Shown here: in pieces, positions 1 to 7,909 of the stretch | How positions within the stretch are numbered: the stretch's first letter is position 1 | Layout: the number at the start of each line of letters is the position of its first letter | Origin: 79-D21 sp964521575 | GTDB lineage: Bacteria > Synergistota > Synergistia > Synergistales > 79-D21 | Assembly (NCBI GenBank): GCA_964521575.1 | Contig: CAZFSR010000002.1 | Span: forward strand, 1-64,000 | Direction: 5' to 3' | DNA length: 64,000 nucleotides | Made by a program: the position numbers and the translations under genes | The notes under the pieces: generated by a model | Told to the model about the DNA's origin: nothing | Seen by the model: only the letters and a program-made list of their open reading frames with translations | Databases searched by the model: none

Positions 1-2
1 TG

Positions 3-143
3 AGGAATTTTCGTTCCTTCGAGGAAGCAAGGCGGGAAATCAGCCGCTGGATCCAGTGGTACAACGAGGAAAGGCCGCACCAGTCTCTTGGGTACCTTTC
101 CCCGAAGCAGTATCGGCTAAAACAAGCGGCATTAGTGGCTTGA
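3..143 (+). pseudogene. IS3-family transposase, C-terminal end (runs off left edge)
   Basis: The open frame enters from the left edge and ends in TGA at 143. It encodes about 46 residues ending an IS3-type OrfB: the WYNEERPHQSLGYLSP stretch is the hallmark of the end of the rve integrase core, after the catalytic Glu. The N-terminal part lies outside the window, so it cannot be judged whether the element is intact. It is a different subtype from the IS at 29561-30749, whose tail reads HYNTERPHRALGYKPP. It abuts the 5'-truncated gene that follows and probably caused that truncation. Confidence 0.8.
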
Positions 144-144
144 T

Positions 145-870
145 TTCAGGGGAGCACTACAACTTATCGGTGTGGAAAATGACCTTGAACAATTTTGGCA
201 ACAGGTCAAGACAAACCTGCAGGCTGGACGAATCCGGATGATCTTCGTCGCAGACGTGATTCCTTCCGAACTTCGGAGAATCGTCGAGTTTTTAAACGAA
301 CAGATGAACCCGGCAGAGGTCTTGGCAGTAGAGATAAAGCAATTTGCGGGAAAAGGACTCAAGACACTGGTTCCTCGTGTAATGGGCCTCACCGCGGAAG
401 CCCAGCAGAAAAAATCAACTGGCAGAGATAGACAGCAAAGAAAGTGGGACGAACAATCGTTCTTCTCCGCTTTGCTCGAAAGAACAGACACGGAGACGGT
501 TGCCGTCGTCAGAAAGCTTTACGAGTGGGTTCAGCAGAACTCCACATACTCATGGTGGGGAGAAGGTCAACGATCGGGTTCCTTTGTTCCTGTCTTTGAG
601 GTAAATGGAAATAGGCATTATCTTTTCGCAGCGTGGACTAATGGATCCCTGGAAATGTATTTCTATTGGATGCAGGGGCAACCTCCCTTTGATCAGAGAG
701 AGAAGCGGTTGCAATTGCTTCGCCGGTTGAATGATGTTCCTGGAGTCAATCTCTCCGAGAACTCATTAGAAAGGCGTCCAAATTTCCCCTTCACGGTATT
801 GAAGAACCCTGTGGCATACACAAAGCTGATTGAGGCATTTCAGTATTTCCTTGGTGAAATTAAGCAATAA
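145..870 (+). pseudogene. C-terminal part of an uncharacterised nuclease-like protein, 5' end removed by an IS
   Basis: A GTG at 172 could start a 232-residue protein, but the frame is open upstream to the IS end and continues family-like sequence (LQLIGVENDLEQFW), so the original gene was longer. The IRMIFVADVIPSELRRIVEF and VEIKQFAGKGLKTLVPRV stretches are typical, as I remember them, of a widespread protein of unknown function whose missing N-terminal half often looks nuclease-like. No ribosome binding site is obvious before the GTG. The downstream half is free of frame damage, so the truncation looks recent. Function is unknown; a stand-alone C-terminal domain is possible but less likely. 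Confidence 0.6.
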
Positions 871-989
871 CACCAGGGTGTATTGACCCCCCGTCAGACA
901 TTCCACGTGATTAGTTGTTGCAATATGCCATGGCGTTTGGGGACGTTCCCGGGGGGAGTGCTTCCAATTTGCCCAGACAAAGGAGTTTT

Positions 990-1138
990 CTGCACTGGTA
1001 AAAAAGTGCATTGCCGGGATTTATGGAGTTTTCTGACACTATAAAAAAGGGGTCCATTCTCGAATTACTTCCCACGATAAAAAGGGAGTTTTCCCGCACG
1101 CTAAAAGGGCGGAGTTATACGCCACGATAAAAAAGGTC
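990..1138. repeat. Degenerate short tandem repeats (GGAGTTTTC ... GATAAAAAAGG)
   Basis: About five imperfect units of roughly 25 bases occur with variable spacing. Each has a GGAGTTTTC-like start and a CACGATAAAAAAGG-like end. Two or three weaker units recur at about 2200-2280, at the equivalent position downstream of the paralogous gene at 2286-2717. Function is unknown; they lie 3' of each gene. Confidence 0.5.
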
Positions 1139-1570
1139 CTAATGATTAGTCAATGCCATGACTTTTTCCCAAATGGATACTCCGAAGCTATTCGGAGGGA
1201 TCGTTTTGAATTTATTGGGATCGTAGGGTATTTGGAAGCTCTCTAAACACTTCCCATCTTCGCTATACTCAGCATAACGCATTATTTGAAATTTCTTGTC
1301 GCTTACCTTATATGCCCTAACAAACAAGACATAAGAAAAGTTTTTCCCAGATATTTTCTTCTGTTCTTCTAATACTTCCCCTCTAAAAATCCATCCTTCC
1401 AAAACCGTAACATAATCACCATGATCTTTTAAAGAGGAGACGTCTAAGGTGACAATATAATTTTCGTCCCTATGCACTTCAAGATAGTTCGCAGCGTAAG
1501 CACTAGGGCATTGTAAAAAAATATTTAGGAACAACATCATGGTGATGCAGATTCTGTTTACGGTTTTCAC
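1139..1570 (-). CDS. Small secreted protein, surface-adhesin-E-like
   Basis: This 143-residue protein starts at GTG 1570 behind a GGAGGTGGGG Shine-Dalgarno. Residues 1-27 form a signal peptide ending in AYA, so the mature protein is exported. The mature part (YLEVHRDENYIVTLDVSSL, then GDYVTV) resembles small exported proteins of the adhesin-E type (pattern: residue-rich strand, Asp-Ser-Leu, alternating strands). No catalytic motif is visible. It is a paralogue of the gene at 2286-2717, and the flanks are duplicated as well. The role, whether cell surface or periplasm, is unknown. Confidence 0.7.
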   Translation of the reverse strand: MKTVNRICITMMLFLNIFLQCPSAYAANYLEVHRDENYIVTLDVSSLKDHGDYVTVLEGWIFRGEVLEEQKKISGKNFSYVLFVRAYKVSDKKFQIMRYAEYSEDGKCLESFQIPYDPNKFKTIPPNSFGVSIWEKVMALTNH

Positions 1571-1689
1571 AGCTCCCCACCTCCATCGATGTTTTCACTA
1601 TCAAGATTAGCAGAAGGTCATAATTTATCACACAGGGAATCCCCGAGTTTTCTTAAAAAATGGGTCGGAAGCCTCCCTGTCCTCATCGC

Positions 1690-1870
1690 TTAGTCAATAT
1701 TAAGGTTATGGGAATCAGCAACATATAATCCGCCGTCATTACCAAAAGCACGAAGCGCAGGCCTTCGTTCATCCGGCCATTCCTCCGCTACTTCGTCTTT
1801 CGGTATACAGACAGGTTGGCCCTAACCCAGCCCTCTATTGTGACCGCCACGCGGCGGTTGATACCACAGG
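1690..1870 (-). pseudogene. Frameshifted coding remnant (SH3-like)
   Basis: On the minus strand one frame reads VAVTIEGWVRANLSVYRKT and then stops. Shifting one frame continues as DEVAEEWPDERRPALRAFG... to a TAA at 1690. Joined, this looks like the end of a protein with an SH3-like (GWVRANL) segment that has been frameshifted. There is no start codon or ribosome binding site. The rest of the gap 1571-2285 shows only the duplicated flanks of the neighbouring genes. Confidence 0.35.
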
Positions 1871-2285
1871 ATAGGCAGCCCGGTTAGGTCAAAATTGGAG
1901 TGGGAATAGCCTTAGGGGATATTTAGCCTTACCCTAGACTTAACACCCCCAGGAAACCGGGATTCGGCTAAGGAGCCTTGCTAGGGGTGGAGAGCACCGG
2001 TGTATGCCTGTAAACGGGAGTGGAGGGGTGTTCAAGATATGCCCTTCGCAGAATTTCGGGCCGAAAAGGAGCCTACGGTCTTTGAGTTTTGCTGAGGCTC
2101 TGGCTCCATTAGAAATCCAACGGGATTAGTTATTGCAACAGGCCATAGCGCTCTTGGGCGTCCCCAGCAGGAGTGCCTAGGAATTGCCCAGTCAAGCGAG
2201 TTTTCTAAACTAGAAAAAAGACAAGGCCATGATTTCCGATGTTTTCTGACAGGATAAAAAAGTTTTTTTGCGCAGTAAACGGCCT

Positions 2286-2717
2286 CTAAAGATTAGTCAA
2301 CCTCATGACCATATCCCACAAGGCCTCTCCGTAGCTTCCCGGTGCTACCGGTTCGAATTTATAAGAAGAGAAGGCGTTCTCAAAGGTGTGTAAAACTTTC
2401 CCATCGTTACTATATGCGTGCCCATAATTTACTTGCATTTCCTTGATATTTTTATTAAATGCTTGGAGCATAAGCATATAGGCATATTTTTCACCAAAAA
2501 CTTTCTTTTTTTCTTTTAAGTTCTCTCCTCTAGAAACCCATTTTGTCCATACGGTAACATAATCTCCGTTATCTCTTAAAGAGGATATGTCTAATAAGAG
2601 AAGATTTTTTTCGTCCCTAGAGATTTCAATAAAGTTCGCAGCATTAGCAATAGAACATAGTAATATAAGGCTTAAGCACAACATTACGAAGATGCAGTTT
2701 CTGTTTATGATTTTCAC
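2286..2717 (-). CDS. Small secreted protein, paralogue of 1139-1570
   Basis: This 143-residue protein has the same length, signal peptide layout (ends IANA) and fold pattern as the gene at 1139-1570: FIEISRDEKNLLLLDISSL, then GDYVTVWTKW. GTG start at 2717, preceded by GGAGGTGG. The pair plus their 5' and 3' flanks form a tandem duplication of roughly 1.2 kb units. Both are now clearly diverged, which suggests retention under selection. Function is unknown; export to the periplasm or surface is expected from the signal peptide. Confidence 0.7.
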   Translation of the reverse strand: MKIINRNCIFVMLCLSLILLCSIANAANFIEISRDEKNLLLLDISSLRDNGDYVTVWTKWVSRGENLKEKKKVFGEKYAYMLMLQAFNKNIKEMQVNYGHAYSNDGKVLHTFENAFSSYKFEPVAPGSYGEALWDMVMRLTNL

Positions 2718-2750
2718 GGTATTCCACCTCCACGGATGGTTTCAACCTCA

Positions 2751-2800
2751 AGATTAGCGAAAAATTGCGATTGGTCAATCAGGGAATCCTCTAGTTTTGC
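2751..2800 (-). promoter_or_regulatory. Promoter and upstream GGGATTCCCTGAT-type element of gene 2286-2717
   Basis: On the minus strand TTGACC (2773-2778) and TAATCT (2751-2756) are 16 bases apart and about 30 bases upstream of the GTG start. Directly upstream of the -35 lies GGATTCCCTGAT. The same block recurs at 1624-1652, 9005-9036, 19081-19096 and 53196-53228. Confidence 0.5.
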
Positions 2801-2865
2801 TCGCTTCAAAAAAAGGGGGGTGGGCAAGATATGCCCTTCTCAGAATTTACGGCCTAAAAGAAGGT

Positions 2866-3263
2866 TGTAATGACCCCCTGAAATCGGCACAACTTACGCG
2901 CTTAATTCCTGTACCTTGTCAAACAAAACCGGCGGCTTATACCCCAGGGCCTGATGGGGCCGTTCCGTGTTATAGTGCCGAATCCAGGAAGCGATGACAC
3001 TCTGGGCCTGGGACAGGGATTCAAACCGGTGCTGCCAGACACACTCTTCCTTCAGGCTCTTGATGAACCGCTCCACGATGCCGTTCTGCTCCGGCGCGTA
3101 GGGGGTGATGAACTCCTGGGTCAGACCGTAGCTTCTGACGGTGTTCGTGTAGCGTTTGCTGGTGAAGACCAGGCCGTTGTCGCTTCTCAGGATGATCGGC
3201 TTCGTGGTTCTCCCGAGGTGCCCGTAGCGGTGGATCAGTGCTTCTTCCGGAGCGGCTTCTTTC
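2866..3263 (-). mobile_element. IS3-family remnant (end plus 3' part of orfB)
   Basis: The fragment begins with the IS end TGTAATGACCCCCT at 2866. It carries the OrfB C-terminus (frame from about 3255 down to the stop near 2894), including SDNGLVFTSKRY and the catalytic Glu in GIVERFIKSLKEE. It is a close copy of the left 40 percent of the complete element at 29561-30749, in the same orientation. Identity stops abruptly at about 3263, where the adjacent gene region begins. The first catalytic Asp is lost, so it is inactive. Confidence 0.85.
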
Positions 3264-3304
3264 GAGTTCGACTACTCGCCGGGCTAATCTTTTCTCTTTT
3301 CACC

Positions 3305-3802
3305 CTACTCTATTCCAATGCACCATATCGGAACACGAACCACAGTGTGGTAATCACCCTGGAGGAAATCGACCAACCTTCCCAAGCTTGCTCGAGCAGA
3401 ACGATATGGGAGAGCCGCGCTCCCCCACCGTTCGTAAGCCATATCGTCAAAGGTTAGGACAACCCCTACCTCGATTTCCTTTCTCTCGTACATGAGCATA
3501 AACCTGAAGAAGTCCCGAAAGAACATCTCGAACCGGGACCACTCCATCTCTATCGCAATCTGATCCTTGTAGAGATCTACGAAGTCCCCTTTTCTTTTAC
3601 TGAGTGAGACCGACTTTTCCAGAGACCAGCCTAGCCCCTTGAAAGAAAACTCCATAAGGCTTTTGACAGTTTTGCCCTTCTCCGACCCATGTTGATAAGC
3701 CGGGAGTCCAGATAAGGTCTCGGTGATCTCTGAATAGAGATCAGGCCGAATCAGTTGGAGCAACTCCTTTCCGTGCCGATGACTGTAGTCTTTAAAGCGC
3801 AA
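3305..3802 (-). CDS. BglII/BstYI-like type II restriction endonuclease, predicted
   Basis: This 165-residue protein starts at TTG 3802; the frame stays open to a stop at about 3867, so the true start may be slightly upstream. It opens with a YSHRHGKELL segment. It carries GDFVDLYKDQIAIEMEWS (about residues 72-89), matching the Asp...Glu-x-(Gln/Glu) active-site pattern of the BglII/BstYI branch of the PD-(D/E)XK fold, followed by EVGVVLTFDD. No methyltransferase gene is adjacent, unusual for a type II enzyme, so it is either solitary or out of context. The family call comes from motif memory, not a search. Confidence 0.6.
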   Translation of the reverse strand: MRFKDYSHRHGKELLQLIRPDLYSEITETLSGLPAYQHGSEKGKTVKSLMEFSFKGLGWSLEKSVSLSKRKGDFVDLYKDQIAIEMEWSRFEMFFRDFFRFMLMYERKEIEVGVVLTFDDMAYERWGSAALPYRSARASLGRLVDFLQGDYHTVVRVPIWCIGIE

Positions 3803-3854
3803 GGCCAGTTCCCCTTTTGGATTGAGTCCTCGCGAAAGGTAAGAAAGGGATTTA

Positions 3855-3875
3855 GGCTTCAGTAGCCTTCAGTTG
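3855..3875 (+). repeat. CTTCAGTA half-repeat
   Basis: GGCTTCAGTAGCCTTCAGTT is one arm of the 45-bp palindromic repeat seen complete at 14118-14162 and 16224-16268. It sits between two minus-strand cargo genes. Confidence 0.6.
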
Positions 3876-4405
3876 CCTTGATACCAATGAACTGTATAAT
3901 TATCCATCCACATTTTGGCAAATCGTGCTGTTTTAGGATCGACATTTAACATAATTGCCGAGAATTTAGAGCTAAAACCTGATTTTAATTTATTAATAAA
4001 AACGCTTTTTTCAAACCCCATAATGTCAATTTTCAAATTTAAACCAGAATACTCTAGGCTTTGCGAATTTATAATTTCTCCATTAATCTTTACCCCAGAC
4101 ATGTGAGGTTGAATTGATAAGTTGGTAACAGAAAAACCATCCCCAATGCTCTGTACGGCCTTATCGCTAAGATCAACCATAGAACGCTTATCTTCAAAAA
4201 GAACCATACTTCTTAAAACTGTTATATCCTGGCTGATTGTAGCATTGGCTTGCTCTATTCTATAAATAATATTATTAATGCTTTCTATCTTCGTATAAAA
4301 ATAAAAAATAGCAGCCACATTGATAACTATTAGTGCGACAAAAAATGGAAGGATTTTATTTTTCCCCTCAACTACTTGCTTCTCAGAATTTTCGGTTTCC
4401 GACAT
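3869..4405 (-). CDS. Single-pass membrane protein of unknown function
   Basis: This 178-residue protein has ATG at 4405 after GGAGGGAT. Residues 1-17 are polar and cytoplasmic. Residues 18-38 (ILPFFVALIVINVAAIFYFY) form one membrane segment, followed by a short coiled-coil-like stretch and a C-terminal beta-rich domain (KINGEIINSQSLEYSGLNLK). The latter resembles extracytoplasmic FxLYD-like beta sandwiches only in a general way. I do not recognise a family. It is AT-rich compared with the recombinase gene at 7910. It forms a short run with 4420-4662 and 4763-5506, all on the minus strand. Confidence 0.6.
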   Translation of the reverse strand: MSETENSEKQVVEGKNKILPFFVALIVINVAAIFYFYTKIESINNIIYRIEQANATISQDITVLRSMVLFEDKRSMVDLSDKAVQSIGDGFSVTNLSIQPHMSGVKINGEIINSQSLEYSGLNLKIDIMGFEKSVFINKLKSGFSSKFSAIMLNVDPKTARFAKMWMDNYTVHWYQGN

Positions 4406-4419
4406 TTGTTTATCCCTCC

Positions 4420-4662
4420 TTACGGATTACAAACTTTACAAGGCCTATGCCCATCGGTTATCGCTTCCGCTCTGGTTTGATACCAAACAGCATTTTCTGG
4501 AGCGATCTTCTGGGCCCATTTGCACCATGAGTGGTGGAATGGCTCCCTTAAACGGCTAGCGACATATGGAGCCTGTTGAGACCAAGCGACGGAAAACAAA
4601 CAGAGAATCAGAAGCAGCGATAATGTCGCACGGAAGTACTTCTTTTTGCTTTCCCCGCTCAT
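4420..4662 (-). CDS. Secreted protein with Ada-type zinc-binding domain
   Basis: This protein has 80 residues from ATG 4662, chosen because GGGGGGAGG lies just upstream; an earlier ATG at 4677 overlaps that site. A signal peptide (LSLLLILCLFSVAWS) is followed by a short domain: YVASRLREPFHHSWCKWAQKI, VWYQTRAEAITDGHRPC, then KVC. That is the pattern of the metal-binding domain of Ada (Cys, then Cys-x-x-Cys, with TRAEAxxxGxRPCKVC). Here it is exported and unfused, so DNA repair is unlikely; similar exported domains occur fused to nucleases or alone. It may bind zinc outside the cytoplasm. Role unknown. Confidence 0.7.
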   Translation of the reverse strand: MSGESKKKYFRATLSLLLILCLFSVAWSQQAPYVASRLREPFHHSWCKWAQKIAPENAVWYQTRAEAITDGHRPCKVCNP

Positions 4663-4762
4663 TGGTCCTCCCCCCATCGCTCAGATTTGAATCTTCTTTT
4701 TCAACTCTTCAACTGACATCCAAGGTTGCACCCTATGAAGCATACGGTGACAGTTCAAACAC

Positions 4763-5506
4763 TCACCGATTCAAGACCCGCGATTTCTCCTGATGAAATT
4801 CTTCATCAGTCAATAGACCCGCATTTCTAAGATCTGCAAGCTTCATGATCTCATCAGCAGCTGAGATCGTTTGCAAGGGAAGTTGAACAACGGGATTCTG
4901 AGTAGTTATTTTATCTTCTTGATCTGCTTGCTTTATCGCCACTTCCATTATTCCCTGCCATTGCCTGGCTTGCTCAATGGCCTGTTTATAAAGGGCATTA
5001 TCTTTTGTCGTTTCAAGATTAAGCAAATTAACATCGTGAAGGGGACTTTGTATGTCGTTGACAACAATTCGGAGGGTAACCTCTTTGACTCTGCTCGATG
5101 CCTGATTCTTGCCGGAAAGGCCTCCGATGATCGCCCCAACCCCTCCCAGGACAAGTCCTCCAACGATGGCACCTCGGATTTGGCTGGCTCGCATGGTCTT
5201 TGTAACCGTTGTGCCGTCTTCAAAAATTTCGGATGAAATCAGGTCCTTGTAGGAAATTAGGCGAAAGGTTGCGTTTTCTTGCTTGTGGTCGATTAAGCAA
5301 ACCTTCCTCCGTTGTTCATCAAAGGCCAGGCCGGTGTTACCTTCTGTACTAATAAGGAGTTGCGTCGCTGAAAAATCTTCTACCCTTCTAAGGTTCTCCA
5401 GAATATCTTTCGTTTTGGCTTTTTGTTTGTTTGCAGCATCGACAGCTGTCATGATCCCACCAACAAGTACACATATCGCAAGAACGATAATAAAGGTCCA
5501 GTCCAT
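4763..5506 (-). CDS. Membrane-anchored SHOCT-domain protein
   Basis: This 247-residue protein has ATG at 5506 after AAAAGGAGG. An N-terminal membrane anchor (FIIVLAICVLVGGIMTAV) comes first. A central domain carries SYKDLISSEIFEDGTTVTKT. A glycine-rich helix (GAIVGGLVLGGVGAIIGG, about residues 112-129) looks like a glycine zipper. A C-terminal SHOCT motif (ADEIMKLADLRNAGLLTDEE) ends the protein. SHOCT tails usually act in protein or membrane association and occur in many unrelated bacterial proteins. Function is unknown. Next to other small single-gene cargo on the same strand. Confidence 0.7.
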   Translation of the reverse strand: MDWTFIIVLAICVLVGGIMTAVDAANKQKAKTKDILENLRRVEDFSATQLLISTEGNTGLAFDEQRRKVCLIDHKQENATFRLISYKDLISSEIFEDGTTVTKTMRASQIRGAIVGGLVLGGVGAIIGGLSGKNQASSRVKEVTLRIVVNDIQSPLHDVNLLNLETTKDNALYKQAIEQARQWQGIMEVAIKQADQEDKITTQNPVVQLPLQTISAADEIMKLADLRNAGLLTDEEFHQEKSRVLNR

Positions 5507-5725
5507 GACAGCCTCCTTTTTTGCGGCTTATATCTAACTAGAAACCTCCAAAAGGCTCAAGGTACCTCTATGTTCATTATCCGACTTCTACCCCATCTAA
5601 ATCAGTATTATGACAGGTGGTTTATTGTATGCTATCCGTTCTAATAGAATACTTCCCGTTTTTTCTGGCTGGACTAGCCTGACATAACTGTACGAAAAAC
5701 GACGTAAAAAGCCGGTTTTAGCAAG

Positions 5726-5744
5726 CACTGAAGGGTACTGAAGG
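5726..5744 (-). repeat. CTTCAGTA half-repeat (inverted)
   Basis: CACTGAAGGGTACTGAAGG is the opposite arm of the palindromic CTTCAGTA repeat. With the arm at 6325-6342 it brackets the gene 5778-6284. Confidence 0.6.
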
Positions 5745-5777
5745 ATAAAGGCTATTCTTAGTGATTATCAAAGCTGT

Positions 5778-6284
5778 CTACTTTTCTAGAGTTTCCGATA
5801 TTTGATATGTCGTGTTTCCCTTATACTTTATGGTCTGAATCGAATAATAGATATCGCTGTTTGGAACATATAGATATATTGTCTCTATATCGATATCCAC
5901 ATCCGAATGGCTAATCGTTCTTATTTGCATAGGTTTTAATTGATTTTTTGAATATTTTGACATGAGAATAAATAACGCCCTAGAATAGTCATCTATTTCG
6001 CTGCCAACGTACCAGTCTTTCTGAATTAGCGACACAACATTATTCTTAAATAGAATAGATCCTTTTGTGGTACTGCCTTTTTCTTCTTTATCCGTTATTA
6101 AATAATAATCTCTTGATTCTTCAAGTTTTGATAGCTGAAAATTTTTGTTGAGGATCGATAGAGCAGCATCTTTCCTCATGCCAAGTTTTAATTCTGCGGC
6201 TCCTATTGTAATAGAGGATGCTTGGGCACTTTTTACCAGAAATATGACCAATAGACCTAAGAGCAATATTCGATATTTCTTCAT
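5778..6284 (-). CDS. Exported protein of unknown function
   Basis: This 168-residue protein has ATG at 6284 with GGAGTAGG upstream. Signal peptide residues 1-22 end at AQA. The mature domain contains AAELKLGMRKDAALSILNK, a pattern of small periplasmic proteins in which a helix-turn leads into beta strands. I do not recognise a named family. The gene is AT-rich and is flanked on both sides by CTTCAGTA half-repeats in inverted orientation, which makes it look like a discrete inserted unit. Confidence 0.65.
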   Translation of the reverse strand: MKKYRILLLGLLVIFLVKSAQASSITIGAAELKLGMRKDAALSILNKNFQLSKLEESRDYYLITDKEEKGSTTKGSILFKNNVVSLIQKDWYVGSEIDDYSRALFILMSKYSKNQLKPMQIRTISHSDVDIDIETIYLYVPNSDIYYSIQTIKYKGNTTYQISETLEK

Positions 6285-6324
6285 GTCCTACTCCATCCCC
6301 CTAAAACTATAAGAATGGGTTTTA

Positions 6325-6342
6325 CCCTTCAGTACCCTTCAG
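6325..6342 (+). repeat. CTTCAGTA half-repeat
   Basis: CCCTTCAGTACCCTTCAG, 40 bases upstream of the start of the minus-strand gene 5778-6284 and inverted relative to the copy at 5726-5744. Confidence 0.6.
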
Positions 6343-6356
6343 TTCACCCGCCCCGA

Positions 6357-6605
6357 TCAGTACGGCCCCAGGTCAAACTGGATAACTTCCGCATGGACCA
6401 GCATAGGATCCATCCAAGGGGAATAAACGGTATCGGCACCAGGGACCTCCAACACCGCATTGTCGTTATTCTCCATAGCCATAGCCTTTTTCCTGGCATC
6501 TTTCTCATCACTGGCGATTACCGTCACTGGTTGCTTATTCAGACTCCTTGCCCAGAACGGATGATCCAGTCGATCAGAATCAGGGATAAGCCGCCATAAA
6601 GCCAT
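6357..6605 (-). CDS. Small protein of unknown function, genomic-island type
   Basis: Starting at ATG 6605 (GGAGGG eight bases upstream) gives 82 residues beginning MALWRLIPDSDRLDHPFW. It contains TVIASDEKDARKKAMAM. The MALWRL start, an aromatic turn and the ASDEKDARKKA helix recall small proteins of about 80 residues found on many genomic islands; no function is known to me. It is soluble and lacks a signal peptide. The ATG at 6626 is less likely because the ribosome binding site would then lie inside the gene. Confidence 0.6.
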   Translation of the reverse strand: MALWRLIPDSDRLDHPFWARSLNKQPVTVIASDEKDARKKAMAMENNDNAVLEVPGADTVYSPWMDPMLVHAEVIQFDLGPY

Positions 6606-6687
6606 TTGGACCCTCCTCACGAACAAGAATGGATCTACCTATGCATGGCTATCTCCTAAAGAGATATAGCCGGATTACTTTCGTTTT

Positions 6688-7062
6688 TTAAATCAACGTA
6701 TGCATTGCTATTGCTTTTTGTATTCCTACTACATCTGTTCCTTTTTTAAAATCTTTCTTGATTGGATCCGCGGTCGATGAAAGCCATATTTTCATCTCTG
6801 CATCTAAATCAAAGTGGCCTGCTGTCTCTACTGAGAAGCGAACAATCGACTTATATGGGATAGTCATGTAGTCTATCTTTTTCCCTGTCAATCCTTGTTT
6901 GTCTACTAAAATCATTCGCTTGTTAGTAAATATAAAAAGATCGCGTATAACTTTAAATCCTCTTTCAATTTCTTCGTTATCAATCAACACAGCACTTAGT
7001 TCCTCAAGTTCCGACGAATCAATCTCCGTAGCGTTTCCTATCAATCCTTGCAGGATCCCCAT
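6688..7062 (-). CDS. Bacterial PH-domain protein (YvbH-like)
   Basis: About 124 residues starting MGILQGLIGNA, the usual start for this family; an ATG at 7077 would add five residues. The protein is one pleckstrin-homology-like beta barrel: the core FIFTNKRMILVDKQGLTGKK followed by YKSIVRFSVETAGHFDLDAE is characteristic of the bacterial PH domain family Pfam PF08000. Such proteins form ring-like homomultimers in published structures, but their physiological role is open. It is a single gene on the minus strand within the cargo run. Confidence 0.8.
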   Translation of the reverse strand: MGILQGLIGNATEIDSSELEELSAVLIDNEEIERGFKVIRDLFIFTNKRMILVDKQGLTGKKIDYMTIPYKSIVRFSVETAGHFDLDAEMKIWLSSTADPIKKDFKKGTDVVGIQKAIAMHTLI

Positions 7063-7117
7063 CTCTGTCACCGCCATTCTGTTAGTTTTTGTTGAAGATA
7101 GACAAAATCTTACCGTT

Positions 7118-7801
7118 TCATTGCATAGGCGTATCCGGCATTTCGGAAAGCCTGTTGACTTTATATTGCAAATACCATATCTGAAAGAAGAATGTCGCTA
7201 AGGCCGAAAAGGGGTAGTCTGGACCTGTAATATCGGCCAAGTGTTCTTGAAAAATGCGCTTTACCTTAAAAGCATAAACAATAAACACAATAATTAGTAT
7301 GATATTAATAAGCGGGTCAAAAGAATTTACCTGCTTCGCCAGGTAAAGAATTCCGTAGTGATTTAAAGTCTCTCCTATACCTTCTAAAACCCCAGATATT
7401 AGATTTAAAAAAAGAGAAATACCCTGCAATACGATTGCAAAAATAAAGATACCAGATGAAATCTTATTTTTTGAGTTAAGGCAATTAATATTATTTTTTC
7501 TAGATAGATACCAATATGAGTTATATATGCCAAAAGTTATAAATGTAAGTAATACCATCATTGCAATGTTAACTTTTTTAAATTCTTTAAACATATTTCG
7601 AGTTGTCTTGATTGAAACTGCCTCTGAAGCAAGGATCTCTTTTGAAAATATCTTTGATGCTGGTTCCCATTGTGTTTTTGTATTACAAACTAGAACATCT
7701 TTCGGTAGTTTATCAGCCTTTATCATGTTTAATATTTCAAGATCTGAGTTTGCAATATTAGTCTTATTTTCATAGTAATAAAACCATTCTTGGTTTGCCA
7801 A
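7118..7801 (-). CDS. GYF_2 plus DUF4234-like membrane protein
   Basis: This 227-residue protein starts at TTG 7801 behind AAAGGAG. Residues 1-55 (EWFYYYENKTNI ... LVCNTKTQWEPASKI) look like a GYF_2 domain, a small peptide-binding module. From residue 72, FKKVNIAMMVLLTFITFGIY is the conserved start of a DUF4234 membrane domain (FGIYNSYWYLSRKN), followed by at least three further hydrophobic segments. The same GYF_2-membrane layout is common in bacterial inner-membrane proteins of unknown role. It is the first gene of the minus-strand run and is divergent from the recombinase gene at 7910. Confidence 0.75.
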   Translation of the reverse strand: MANQEWFYYYENKTNIANSDLEILNMIKADKLPKDVLVCNTKTQWEPASKIFSKEILASEAVSIKTTRNMFKEFKKVNIAMMVLLTFITFGIYNSYWYLSRKNNINCLNSKNKISSGIFIFAIVLQGISLFLNLISGVLEGIGETLNHYGILYLAKQVNSFDPLINIILIIVFIVYAFKVKRIFQEHLADITGPDYPFSALATFFFQIWYLQYKVNRLSEMPDTPMQ

Positions 7802-7845
7802 AACACAAACAGCTCCTTTCAGATATATATTATTAAATCAATAGC

Positions 7846-7882
7846 AGGCATTCTCGGACTTCATCATCCATCCGGGATGCCT
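7846..7882 (+). promoter_or_regulatory. Hairpin just upstream of the recombinase gene
   Basis: AGGCATTCTCGGA (7846-7858) pairs with TCCGGGATGCCT (7871-7882) with a single bulge. It lies between the divergent cargo gene and the recombinase ribosome binding site GGAAAGGAGG. It could be a recombinase binding site, an attenuator or a divergent terminator. Confidence 0.4.
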
Positions 7883-7909
7883 ATTTTCTTGGAAAGGAGG
7901 TTCGCTATC

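Noticed and set aside
1571..2285. Group II intron or structured RNA
   Set aside because: No domain V signature; the stretch is explained better by a frameshifted gene remnant and duplicated flanks.
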